From positions 248,001 to 312,000 of the forward strand of contig WNYE01000013.1 of NCBI GenBank assembly GCA_021396245.1: a stretch of DNA of 64,000 bases, written 5' to 3'. The position numbers and the translations under genes are program-made. Below, one piece after another: positions 35,248 through 47,170 of the stretch (its first letter is position 1; every line of letters starts with the position of its first letter). The notes beneath the pieces are model-generated. The model ran no database searches, had not been told where the DNA came from, and saw nothing but the letters and a program-made list of their open reading frames with translations. Source of the stretch: Sporothrix humicola. Taxonomy: Eukaryota > Ascomycota > Sordariomycetes > Ophiostomatales > Ophiostomataceae.

Positions 35248-36124
35248 ATGGGAAACACAACAAGCGCGGTCTTGGACCAGATTGTCCAGACCACCAACTG
35301 TGCGTGAAGCAGTCCCTGGGCTTTCCAGCTCACTTTGTTTGCGTACGGAGACATGACTGCTGACACGGGAAACGTACAGTCGATCGCGATGAGGTCGAGC
35401 GTCTAAGAAAGCGGTTCATGAAGCTGGACAAGGTATGTTGGACTCCTGGTGCGCTTGGCACCAATACCAACTCTGGCGTGTCATGTTGCTAATTCATGCC
35501 CCTTTAGGACAACTCCGGAACGATAGAGCGTGACGAGTTTTTGAGTCTGCCACAGATCGCCTCGAACCCACTAGCAACAAGGTACGAATGAGATGGAGAA
35601 TGGAGGAGGATATGAGACGGCCTCTCTGCGACAGTGGGAATGGGGCTTTATAGAACCGATGGCTGCCGGGTGGCATTTAAACCGTCTTGACGAACACAAG
35701 CTAACACCTCACCTAGGATGATCGCCATCTTTGACGAGGACGGCGGAGGCACAGTCGATTTCCAAGAGTTCGTTGCAGGTCTGAGCGCGTTTTCATCCAA
35801 GGGCAACAAGGAGCAGAAGCTGCGGTTCGCATTCAAGGTCTACGACATTGACCGTGACGGCTACATCAGCAACGGCGAGCTGTTTGTGGTGCTTAAGATG
35901 ATGGTCGGCAACAACCTCAAGGACCAGCAGCTGCAGCAGATTGTCGACAAGACGATCATGGAGGCCGATCTGGACCAGGACGGCAAGATCAGCTTCGAGG
36001 AGTTCACTAAGATGGTCGAGAACACAGACGTCAGCATAAGCATGACTCTCGGTATGTCTTCCCTAGGTGCTATGCCCTCTTATTCCTCATGCTTTGCACT
36101 ACTAACAGTTCAGATCAATTTTAA
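35248..36124 (+). CDS. CNB1: Calcineurin regulatory subunit B
   Basis: Ca2+-binding regulatory subunit of the phosphatase calcineurin. Five exons: 35248-35299, 35380-35432, 35508-35581, 35717-36051 and 36114-36124, all in phase, giving 174 residues (family about 170-175). The N-terminus MGNTTS fits N-myristoylation. Four EF-hands are seen: DKDNSGTIERDEF, DEDGGGTVDFQEF, DIDRDGYISNGEL and DLDQDGKISFEEF. The final exon codes only the last three residues, completing the conserved MTLDQF terminus. The dense small introns hide exons 1-3 and 5 from ORF-based calling. Confidence 0.97.
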
Positions 36125-39100
36125 TGAGCTTCTTTTTGATTGCTTTGCACTCCTCGATTGGGCGATTACAAGTCAGCGGTCAGTGGTCACCGGTAACGAA
36201 CGACAAGCGTCTTCCGCGTGTGCTCTGTTAACGGCAATGATTTTGTGACAGGGGAGGCTGTCACAAAGGGGTGTTGTCATGAATAACACGTGCCTTTGTA
36301 TGCATCGTGGGGACCTGTAAATGCAATACCATTGTTGCATCTTGTTTTGGCATCTTGTTTTTTCTTCCCTTGTTTTCCTAATCATTTCTGGGTCTATTAT
36401 TGCTACTTATGAATGAGCTGATGATGAAAAGAATCCATATTCAATACATTACTTTTTCTTCCATAACCTGTAGACTGTAGCCGCCGACAAGCAGCCCATA
36501 AATGCAGCTGGCAGATGAAGTCGGTAGAGCGGGCGTAGCATTGTAATAGTACTTGGTGCATTTGGGTGTGAATCCTTGGCATTCTCTCATTTTGCTGTCC
36601 ATTTTACTTATTCTTTTTCCCTTTCTTTTTTTTACCGATTTTCCCTTAATAAAAATAAATTAATAAAACAACGAAATTTTTTTAATAAAATTTTACAAAA
36701 AAAGTCTATTTCATGGAATTTCTACAAATTATGAAGTAGTATACAATCTACTATGATCTATTTTCCAAAAGAAATTTCGAGAAAGGGCAGCGGAAGAGAT
36801 GTTGCTCTGAAAACCTACTTAAATTTTCTTCTATTTTCCGGGGTATGAGTCCACGGAAGAAGTTATGAAGGCCAACCTTTCTCTGGGAATATAACGAGAG
36901 AAAGTAAACGAATAAGGGCCTTACTACTAGCCTGTAGGCTAGATTATTTGTTTAATTTGCCCCTTCTTTTAACTAATTAAATTTGGTGTATTGCTGCACT
37001 ATTGTCCAACCTCCGAATTAGCTTTTTTAATCAAAAACACGCACTTTTCAAACTCTGAGTACAGAGTACTATTGCATACAATATGAACTGCCATGTTTGT
37101 CGATTGTACGATGCATTTGAATTGATATATGGTCAACTTAGTGATGATTATGAAGATAGATCATGATAGACCAAATATGCCATTTATTTCAGGTAAAAAA
37201 GACTGGGAAAAAAAAAAAACTGCCCGCAGAAATCTCACGAAAGAAAGCCACGCACACGTATGACCGAAACAAAGTGCAATAATTCTCGAGGTTAAATTTA
37301 TCCCCATTTGACAATTGTAAAGCTAGATTTGATGTAGTGTCAGCTTTACTTTCGATCGAACGGGAGGGGAAATGGTACAGTTTTGACAAGGATAGGTGGT
37401 CTCTCTGGTATGAGGTGCCATAGGATCGGGGTAATTTGTGTACAAAAGTCTGTATCCAAACTGTTTGCAAGAAAAAGTGCCAGTGCCTGTGCCTCTATTG
37501 TGCATATTTGTGGAATTTGCCCACCAAAGTTTTACTGTGCAGAATACTGTCACTTTTTGAAGAGTAAAATAAAACTACACATATTGCGGCACCGTGGCGT
37601 ATTCTCAAACATAATGAATCTATCACTATTGCACAAGTTGACTAGAAGGATCAATATTTATTCTACGAAGTTACACACTGAATAGCACACTACATCTTAA
37701 GTTCCATTCTGAGTGAGATGTGTCTCTCCATCATATTGGAATTCCTCAACCTTTCTCTACTAGTATCTTCGCACGAGAGCCACAACAACGCCAAGGCCCT
37801 GTTTCTTATGGAGCGGAATATGGAAGTTTGAGCCCACGGCACCCCTGCACCTTTGGCCCAGCTGACAAAATTTAGAGAGTAGTGACACTTGCCCTTTCAG
37901 ATACAAATGCGTTTAGCCCCAAGTTGTTTACGAGACATGATGAAATCTCCCCTCTATGTGGGGACAGAAATATGGAAAGAGAAGGTGGCTCTTCAGCACC
38001 GGCAAAGTCGGAATTGAGAATGAGGATTTCTTCGTAGTGGCAAAGGTAAGATACATGGAGAAAAGGTCAAATCTGCCCAGAACGCCCAGAGAAGTAAGAA
38101 AAGACGAATCTGCTTTGCAGCACGCCATGAATCATGGCAAACGAACCATATGATTGGCATTGCATACTTTAGACGCACAAAATAAAAAGGGAAAAAATGA
38201 GAAATGAGAAAAATGAGAAACCTGCGAGAAAGTGGGAAAGGAAGGGGGAAAGAACGCGCAGGGGTAAATGTGGTGGGAAGGGCTGAGCGAGGAAAAACGG
38301 ACCCACTCTGAGGGAAAGCGCGCCCCGTCCCGAGAGGGCAAACCACCTAGCTGGGACAGCCTAAGAGAAAAATAGGGGAGCAGGAGCGCGTTTGCCGCGG
38401 CTTAAGATGATATGTGATAGCCTCTTTTTTTCTGTGTTGTTGATCTCCCACACTTAAATAAAAACAAGTCTCGACATGGGAATGCCAGCAAACGCCCAAG
38501 ACAAGTGACATGGGATTTTGTTTGCTCCTTCGGCCGAATCGACAGTGCCCACTTATTGACTCCATTGTGGCGCGTCGTTTGGCATTAACTTCTTACATTT
38601 ATTTCGTCGTAGTCCAGATCGAGAAGGAAGACGAACACCAAAGGCTAAATCGGAACAAAAAAAGTAAACAAGCTTTCAGTGGACTCGTGGGGCAGTGGGC
38701 TTATGGGCCATGGGTCACCTTGATCCTTTCCGTCTTCTCATTTCTTTTTCTACTCAGTATTGTGCTAGAGCTGGACCCCAGTAAGACGTCGTAGATCGCC
38801 GAGAACTGTCAAGGGATCCCTGATGTGACGGTAGCCTCAATTATATTTACACACGTCGTACTTATATTTACCAACTCTGTGCCCTCTCCACCAAACAAGG
38901 TTCCTTGCAGATTCTGCACGTCTGCAAATTATGTGCACACTTCCGACGCTCTCGTGCGATGCCCCTCTGTCAAACGTCATACTGGGCTGGACATTTAGCT
39001 GCTTTGTGGTAGCAATCTCATATATGCAACTGCCACAGCATATATGATCGAACAGGCCACCTCTGGTTGAATATGTACGTTATGTACGTGCTGTGTATAT

Positions 39101-39682
39101 TTGCATGCCTCGGGGCCCTTTTTATGTACGGAGAAGTGACCTTAACCCATGTTCTGTTGTTCCAAACGCGTCCCCAATCCAAACCCAAAAACCAAGCTTC
39201 CCAAGTCTTCGTCCGTACACCTTTGTACTGTTTCTCTGCTTCTTTTTTTCTTGTAAACCATCCATGAAAAGAGCACCGACCAAACCCCGTGAGGGGACCC
39301 TCTCTATTTATTTTTTCTAGACACATGGCCGGCCAGCCGGCAGTGCTTCGCAGACCCCAAAGACCAGAAACCTGAAAAGAAATGAAACCAAAATACACCA
39401 AGCTATCATATCAACACAAGATCTTCCCAATTAATATCGTAAAGTCGGATCATGCCCCATGTAAAACACCTGGAAACCAAAAGAATAAAAGTAGTCAAAC
39501 AAATGAAAAGACAATTGCTTGTCAAACGAAAGGAAAGTCGGCAAGATGTATATTCGTCGTGTCGAGTATAGGCGTGTGAGCGTGGGCTGTTGACATGCCA
39601 TATAGATGTCGGAGAAGGAAATTATAGCACTGCTGGCCGATTTTGCAGCTTTAGTTATCGAGCATGTCGCCGTCGAAGGGCT
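36125..39682. other. Convergent 3.6 kb AT-rich spacer
   Basis: Between the tail-to-tail CNB1 and the 390-aa gene. The core 36.6-37.7 kb is strongly AT-rich with homopolymer A/T runs. It contains a near-palindrome CTAGCCTGTAGGCTAG (36927-36942) and GAGTACAGAGTACT (37057-37070). The pattern is compatible with a decayed, RIP-mutated element, but I see no surviving transposase or polymerase motif and no paired terminal repeats. A 94-codon ATG frame at 38510-38794 is not supported. Confidence 0.45.
36927..36942. repeat. CTAGCCT-GT-AGGCTAG inverted repeat
   Basis: Seven-base arms around a 2-base centre in the AT-rich spacer. It may be a remnant of a larger repeat; on its own it is only a short inverted repeat. 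Confidence 0.6.
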
Positions 39683-40977
39683 CTAGCCTTGGTGTGCGCT
39701 TTGTCCGCCTGCTGCTGAAGGATCCTCTTCAGACATTCCGTATAGATCCACACACTCGGTAAGAACTGCCTTGGAGTTAGATACAATTTGTTTCATGAGA
39801 GAACAGGGAGTAACCGATGCCACTTACCGGCCATAATGCGCTCTTCCCAGACACCATAGTCGTAATCAACAAGGCCAAAACGTTCGACGCCATCACAGAG
39901 CCGAACCAGCTCGCGGGCCATTTTCTGCAAATCCTCAAAAGAAACAAGGCTTTGGTTGCGGTGCAGTTTCTTTCCGGACCACATCATCTCCTTTTGCTTC
40001 TCCAAGAGGCTCAACCAAGCATAGTTAAAGTTCTTCCAAAGCTTGACACGGCCTTCATAGAGGTCTTCGTCATCGGCGGTCAATCCTATAAAGACACTGT
40101 TAGTGATACTCGTCTCACCAATGAAAACCCAAAATCGGCACGTACCTAATGACTCAACCCTCGATAGCAGCCAGTCTGATATGCTTAGCAACGACTCGGA
40201 AGCTGGTGCCAAGGTGCCGCTTTTTATGTTTTTGAAAACATCTTTCAGTGTTCTTTGGTATGCCGTATAGGCCTCGTTCGTTTCAGCATAGTCTTGCGAA
40301 CTTGATGCTGCTGCTGCGGCTGCTGAAGATCCGCCCTGGCTTGTGCTGACCGCTGGCTGCGCGCTGTGGCTGCTTGCACTCGGAAGAGGAACCATGCCTG
40401 CTCCATAACCTGTTGCCACATTTGTTCGACTATCCGATGCGCCTTGGTGTTGATAGACTGAAGTCGGTGCGCCACCGTGCATAGCAACGGTGCTCGTAGC
40501 CGAAGAATCGCCAGTATAGTAACCTGAAGGTGTCACATCCTGTGTCATCATCTGCATGCCTCCGTGTTGCCGAGAGGCATATGCTTGTGTCGTGTCGAAG
40601 ACCGCTCCCTGTCCGCTTGCCGGTTGGACACCATACATCATCTGCGCCCCGGACGGGTTGTAGGTGTTTGCGAATCCTTGTGCTTGTCGTGCATCCTGTG
40701 CGTAGTCTGCTGGTTGTTGGGAATAGGCCATTGCGCCGTGACCTGCTGTGTATGCGCTTTCTGGTGCTTCTTGGTAGTATCCACTGTAGCCTGCGGCGCC
40801 GCTACTACTACTTAGAACTCGGCTTCCGGAGGGCATCCTTTGGCGATCACTGCTCGACGAGCCGGACTGGTGGTATTGCCGTTGTGAGCCATCTTGAGCT
40901 TGCTGCTGGTATCGTGGGTCTGATGGTGGACGCATTGTATTATCATTATGCTTCCGCCGGCGGTAGATGTCGTCCAT
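39683..40977 (-). CDS. Uncharacterised fungal protein, Gln/Ser/Tyr-rich N-terminus
   Basis: Not recognised. Exons 40977-40146, 40085-39828 and 39765-39683 give 390 residues. The N-terminus MDDIYRRRKHNDN leads into about 220 residues of low complexity rich in Gln, Ser, Tyr, Ala and Gly (YSGYYQEAPESAY and similar), prion-like in composition. The C-terminal 150 residues look globular and helical (TAYQRTLKDVFKNIKSGTL; WLLSRVESLG; VKLWKNFNYAWLSLLEKQ; VSFEDLQKMARELVRLCD; YDYGVWEERIM). The 60-nt intron 40145-40086 is divisible by three with no stop. A strong GAG|GTAAGT site at 41894 and CTAAC..AG near 41190 suggest a 5'UTR intron of about 0.7 kb. Confidence 0.8.
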
Positions 40978-41189
40978 GACCCTTCAAACCGTGGCCGGAC
41001 AGCGACGGTTGAAAACGAGTCTCTTGGCCAGATGCTGCAGCTGGATGGCTTGCTGATAGAAAGGGGTCAATCTCGACAACCTGTTGCTGATATAGAGCTG
41101 TCGTTGATAGAAGACAGACTCTATTCGCCTCGAGTTGAATGCCGATTTGTAAAGGAAGGAGCTGATAGCTTGGGTGCTATGTGAGTACT

Positions 41190-41894
41190 CTATATCGCAA
41201 GACAAAAGATACTTGTTAGGGCCTGAAAGATAAGACAGACGCAAGAGGATATGTATGTTTCGTGTGCAATGATGGAGAATTCTCCCCGAGGAATAATTGG
41301 CAGGAAACTTCCTGTTTTATACCTGGGAAGAAAGAAGCAGGCAGAGAATATCGAAAATTGATGCTTGACGCAACGGGAAGACGGTATCTGGCCCCGCGAT
41401 CAAACTATTGGAAAATTTGCTGCAAGCCGCCAACTCCAAAACAGCGGAAGGTACAAACAAAGTGTACCCCGTAGAGCAGAGCGCAGATTGACCTGAGCAT
41501 CGACCAAACAGCAAAATATAGAAGCTGGCCACAGGTATGGCAGGGCGGCAGTGGGAAGTAGATGGGAAAAGGCCAAAAAATCAAATCAAAAGAAAACGGG
41601 TCCAGCCATTAAAGATGAGAACACATAGATAATGAGCGCGAAGGCAGTGTAACGCGGCAGGCAAGGGTGTTTCATATGATGGCAGGCGACAATATAGAAG
41701 AGGAAGAAAACAAATATATCACCAATGTGGATCGGAGTCGATGCTGGCAGGGGCTGTGGGGGGTTGGGTTGTATGCGCCCAGGAACAAGATGAAGTTGAC
41801 GGCCGTGTCGAAAAGATCGAGAAGGTGGGGATGGACGGGAGACGTAACGGCGGGAGAAACAGGATATGAAGGAGGTGCAATGGAGAAAACTTAC
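41190..41894 (-). other. Candidate 5'UTR intron of the 390-aa gene
   Basis: On the minus strand GAG|GTAAGT starts at 41894. A CTAAC branch candidate lies at 41219-41215 and TATAG ends at 41190, all upstream of the ATG at 40977. At about 705 nt it would be much longer than any other intron here. RNA evidence is needed; alternative acceptors exist. Confidence 0.4.
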
Positions 41895-44337
41895 CTCAGC
41901 TATGGCGGGCTAATCGTGAAAAAGGAGGGGGTGGAGAGAGAGGGAGAGAGATTTTCGTGTCGTTAACAAGGCACCTCAGGCGTTTTCTTGCTGAATGGGG
42001 ATGAGAGATATGAGGGGCGGAACGGTACGCGGCCTCCGAATGAGGCGGAAGACGAAGATGGCGAGGCTGGTGTTGCGGTTATGACAAGTAATATGGCGAC
42101 GTATTCAAAGCCTGTATGTAGGTGAGTATATGGCGGGGCCCGTGTTTGCGAGACAGGTGAGAACAATTGGTGAGAGGGTGAAGGAAGTAAGAAACATGAA
42201 CAGAAGTGATCAAGCCCAGCTTCCCACGATAAGACATCTGTCACAGAGGTGACTGTGTGCACAGCATTGGAACCCCGGTTGTAGAAATCAAAATATTGGG
42301 CGAGGCCTGTGGACGGCGAGAGGACGATTTTTTTGTCGAATAAAGAAAAAGAAAAAGAAAATGCAGAGTGGCTTGTGGCTTGATTATGAAAAAAAAAGGG
42401 CTGAGAATGGGACAGTGTGATATGGTTAAATGGCTGATGGGGAATGACGACCCCCCTGGACAGTTTCTTTGTGGGCAATGCATGCAGACGAGGCTTGGGG
42501 CCTGATGGGGCAAAGAGGTACAAGGGCGGGTGTTCGGGATACCGCAGCAAGAAGACCGATCTGGCTGGTATGAGGGAGAAGAGTGGAAGAAAAACACGGA
42601 GAGGCCTGGGGGAAGGTTTTCTTGGCAGGGTAGGCAGTTGAGCACTAGGATGCAGCGGAAGGATGGTGTGCATACCACCGTATTAGTGGCGAGAAGGGTG
42701 TAGGGGCATGGGAAAAAAGGCTAGCTTCTGTCATACAGTAGGGGGTGAAGATCTTTGAATGTGGACACAGGCGTGCTTCGGGGTCGTTGAATAATTTGTG
42801 CCAGGGTGAGGGATGAAAGATGGTCGTGAGCTAGGGAAAGGTATTTCTTACATTAGTTTTTTTCTTTAATTTTTTTCCCCCTCCTTCTTTGGCGTAATGG
42901 GGCAGGACGTTGTGCTTGTTCAGCTCTCCAGAAGTTCGTCAGGACGGAAAATATTTTCTAGCCCTGTTTGTGTCCTCCGTGTGGGTGTGCCCGTTGCCGA
43001 CTGAGCTTGTTTTGGCGTATTTCTCCCGAGACTTGACAGATGGCTGTTGAACTGGCCCAATGGCAGGCGTCAGAATTTGTTGTTTGTTGGAAAGTTTGCC
43101 GTTGACCGTTGGTTGGAAATGGTTTTCTGGCCGTTAGGAAAGGTCCTTTTTGGAAGCCGTGCCGTGGAAGCAATGTTGGGATACTGACGTGAAGGGACAT
43201 GAAGGAGTTGCAAAGTATGGCCGCAAGAAATTGCGTGGAAGGCCAAAGCCGTGGGTTAGTTCTGTCCTTGGTCGTTGATAATCGTCAAGAGGAGAAGATG
43301 CGGATGTTGCTGAAAGTGGCAACCCGGAGTAGCTGTTGCATTCGGTGGCGAGGCGATGTGAGCTGAAAATGGAGCCAGGAACGTGCGTGATGTCGACTAT
43401 TATATGCACGTCACCGTCGACCAGCGCCGGAGTTGGTTGGTGTGATTTTATTTGGCGAGTATCCGCAAACAAGGCGAATCCCTGATGGCTGATGGTGGCA
43501 ATTGGGATAGGGGTGAGGCTGAACTAAAGTGTTGGTGACGGCGAGCAGACGAGAAAGGACGAGGATGCAATAAAAGGACGAGAAGAGAAACCAGATCAAG
43601 AATAAAGTTGCCAGAGAGAGCGAGATGATGTTTCTTCTTGTCTTTTTTCCCTCCTTGTTTTTTTTTTCTGTTTTTTGTTTCTCCACGGTTGGGAAGAAGG
43701 AGGGGGGAAGGAGGGTTTTAAGGGTAGCCTAGATAGGTAGTGCGGGAGGCTAAGGGGTCCGGTAAAGAAACGAGCAGAGGAAGTAGCGAGTATTGGCAGT
43801 TGTTCCTTCCCCTATTTTCTGTGTAAATGGCCAAGTTGGGAAAGAACGAAGAACAACTGGGTGGGAGCAGAAGTTGAGGAAGGAAGTGGCAGCATGCCTT
43901 CCTGAACAGTGATATGAAAAAGGGAAGGTGCAGACGACTCAAGTTCTGATATCCATGAAGTGAATAAGGGAAAGAGGTGCAATAGGGTGTTTAAATCCGT
44001 CTCTTTGAAACCCACTCATAAAAACAAAGGAAAATGGGCAGTTCGGGGCTGAATTATATGAATCTCTTGAACAAGAAAGGGTTTCTGCCGGTGCGTTTCT
44101 CATGGACTCCGTCTGAACCTCTCACTGTTATGCTCTGACCACGTTCTGGGGAGTTCACAAATCCTCTCACACAAATCATGTCACTTGGTGTTAAGAAAAT
44201 GCGCTCGACAACCAGTGCTGATATAAGTGGCATATACTTCCGTGTAATTGAGTCCAGAACCCTCATCCATGAGCGTGTTTTGTTCTCTGGCCTATACTAC
44301 CGCACCCACATGCACAACAACAATGGGCATGGCATGT

Positions 44338-44355
44338 ACGGAGTATGGAGTATGT
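44338..44355. repeat. TACGGAGTA-type motif, doubled
   Basis: TACGGAGTA followed directly by a TGGAGTATG variant. One of several related copies in non-coding DNA. Confidence 0.7.
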
Positions 44356-47100
44356 CGGAGGGGCTTCGATATGCTTTTCTGACGCCAATGGCCTGTTCTG
44401 GATGGCACGACAGGCAACAGGGCCGAACGATCAAAGAAACAGGTGGAGAAGGTGACCGGGAAGAGGGGAGATGGAGAGATAGAAAAAGGGCAAAGATGAT
44501 GAGAGGCCAAAACAAAAAAGGGACGGGACCTGGGGCGGCTCGCTGGGTTGCCGCGTGCCTCCTTTTGTTTATTTCTTATTTGTTTCTCTGGAGGCCTGGT
44601 CCCTCCATGTCGTGTGCATACGTGATCCGGCAAACAAGGTTGTCCGGGCCGTGACCGATTCGCCTGCAGATATGCGGGTGAAGGCAACCAGAGTATCAGG
44701 ATGACTGAACAAAGGACAAACACCTTCGTCGGGTGGATTTTTGGGCTCGGCTGTTATCCCAGTAAAAATGCGGGAAAAGAAAAGAAAATGAGAGGGTTGG
44801 GGGATGAATGAGTTCTGGTTAAGCCGAAAGGAACGTGGCTTCTGGATGTTTTATGTGCTGTCTGGTATGTCGTGATCTTCCTTGGGGAGAAGAACGGTGG
44901 TCGGATCCGGCGAGCGAGAGGGATGGTGTGAGAAAAAGAACGGACAGGGGTGGCTGGAGAAGAGAGCGGAAGTAGATAGGATCGGGAAAGGTGAGATACA
45001 GGCAGCCGTGCAAGGGAGAAAAGAGAAGCCCGAAGAAAAGATGCAATACAAAATAACAAACACGAGAGCGCGGAAAGAATAACAAAGGAACTGCTGGTTT
45101 GGTGCCACTGACCAATAAAGCAATAAAGGCGAGCTAGAGAGCTAGAAACGGGCAAGCCAGGCAAGGAAAATAATAAGATACTAAAAACGGGGGAGGTGGC
45201 AAGGCATGTAGTGAGTACTACAAAAGTAAGATACGGAATAGAAAAGAAAGAAAAAGAAAGCATGGAGAACTACGATGATAATCGTTTCGGGGAGAAAATT
45301 AAGTTGGGCAGGACTAGGAACAGGAAGAGCCGACTGGAGACGGCCTGGGCTGAGAATGGCATGGAACGAAAAGAAGGCTTCGAACAAAAGAGGTGAGAAG
45401 CACAAACGAGGCACAGAAAGGGAGAAAGAAGGATGAGAGTGCCTCTGCCGTTGGTGCCCATCGCACGCTATGGCCACGATAGGGAACGATGGGCAATCCA
45501 TGGGGCAGGGTCTATTTCGGTGTTCCTTTTCTTCCCTTTTTGATGTTGTTTCTTTCACCGTTCTCTCGGCCCCCTTTTCGTCTTTTCTCTCCTTTCCATC
45601 TTCTTTCCCTTCCTCATTCTTTTTCGGGCCTTGTTTCTCCTCTTCGATTAGACCATCTACGCACTGGCATTGCCACTTGGTTTAGTGCGACAAGCAGCAT
45701 TGAGACCGCCCTGTCCCCTCCCCTCTGACGTCTCTGCCACACCAAGCGGAGGACCACAATCATTCCTCCGCGCCCACTGAGCGAATAGAGTGTTACGGAG
45801 CGTACACCTAGCTCGCAGAGGCCTACGACGTAAGAGACTGAAGATTTCATCGACGACGGAGGGCCATGCCCAGTGCTGGTCCCATAATTCCTCCGCAAAA
45901 ATGAGGAAAAAAGAAAAATCATTGCAGCTCTCACGATCCGCGTGTTCATCTCCTCCGGCTTGATATTTTACTCGCATTTTTTTTTTTGGAGGATTTCACA
46001 GTGTAAATGCGTTAGGAAGAAGAGTTTTCATACTTGCAAGGGTTTGAATATCGCCAAACATGTTCGTCAGAACCAAGATCAGGCCTGCGAATCGTATTCG
46101 TAAATTCAAAGCAGCTGACAGCATACGGACGAATTCTTTAATTTGTGGCTTTCTGGTCCGTGAGTATGCTCTAACTGCATCATCTGGCCTAAATGTGTTT
46201 GGAGTATTACGGAATACAAGAAAAAAAAAAGTAGGAATATATGGTGGTGGCTCTGGGAGAGGGGGTTGTGGTGTTTTGGGGGCCTAATAAAATCAGGGAA
46301 CGAAAAGCCAGACCCCAAGCGAAAGGAGCGGAGGGAAAAAAGAAGAAAAAAGGGAACCATAGAACTCTCTGAGAAGAACAAGAGGGCACAAAAATATTCT
46401 CTTCAATTAAAATGGCGAGGGTGAACTGCGCGGAAGAGTGCACCAGAGCGCGTCTGTCCAGTGAAAAGTTCACAGAACTGCCTCGTGTTAGACCCTTGAA
46501 CCATGTCGTTGGAGACAAAGAGAAAGGGGGGCGGTGGAAAGGGGTAGGATTTCAGGTTGCTTTTTGTCGTTTAGAAGCAGTGAGTGCACTTCAATAGAAG
46601 AGAGAGACAAGCACAGATCGCAGACCCCTGTCTGTTCTTGCCACAACGGGAAAGCGATAGAACAAAGAAGTCCGCCAGCTGGGGCACTGACCCTTTTGAC
46701 GTTTTGTTCTTTCCTTCTTCTTTCCAATTTCTTTTTCTGGGAGGGTTTCTCTTTTTTCCTTTCTCAGACAGTTCCTGCGCTTCTTTTTTCCTCGTTTTTG
46801 GTTTCTGCACTAAAACGTCGCTGGGTACCAAGAAGGACGACCTAGGTCGCACTCGTGGACTGGAACCAGGATGGTGGATCAGGAACTGTGAGACATCTGG
46901 CCAATCAACAGGCGCGCTGGGGGCCAGTCAGTATTAGTCGAAGTTGGTTGAATGTGAGGGCTGGCACCTGCCTGCGTAGTTGCCGAGGCGCATTGTATCG
47001 GGTCCAGTCCGATTAGCCTTGCCTGGCGGACGATTGGTGCTGATGGACCTGTTCGGAAGGCAGGAGGCGAGCCAACTTCCAGACGGTCTGTACCCAGTAC

Positions 47101-47123
47101 CACGCTATTGGGGTAATAGCGTG
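47101..47123. repeat. Perfect 9-bp inverted repeat (hairpin)
   Basis: CACGCTATT, loop GGGGT, AATAGCGTG: both arms are exact. It has no T-run after it and lies far from any called gene, so it is neither a bacterial-type terminator nor part of a recognised RNA. Confidence 0.8.
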
Positions 47124-47160
47124 CGCCGCGTATTGGGAAGGAACGAGGGAGGGAAGGAAG

Positions 47161-47170
47161 TACGGAGTAC
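47161..47170. repeat. TACGGAGTAC motif
   Basis: Exact decamer, 38 bp after the 47.1 kb hairpin. Confidence 0.75.

Noticed and set aside
37138..37260. Possible C/D snoRNA starting at GTGATGA near 37140
   Set aside because: No CTGA box D at suitable distance and no closing stem.
38510..38794. 94-codon ATG frame with a hydrophobic C-terminal segment
   Set aside because: No family, no splice context, and it lies in a convergent AT-rich spacer.
41667..41966. Plus-strand frame of about 96 codons rich in Glu, Lys and Arg
   Set aside because: It is antisense to the purine-poor leader strand; its purine richness alone explains the charged residues.
41963..42673. 236-codon minus-strand frame
   Set aside because: Composition is Pro/Ser/Phe/Leu-rich, as expected from translating a pyrimidine-rich leader; there is no recognisable fold.
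47101..47123. Hairpin as an intrinsic terminator
   Set aside because: No T-run follows, and this is a eukaryotic nuclear genome where such terminators are not used by RNA polymerase II.
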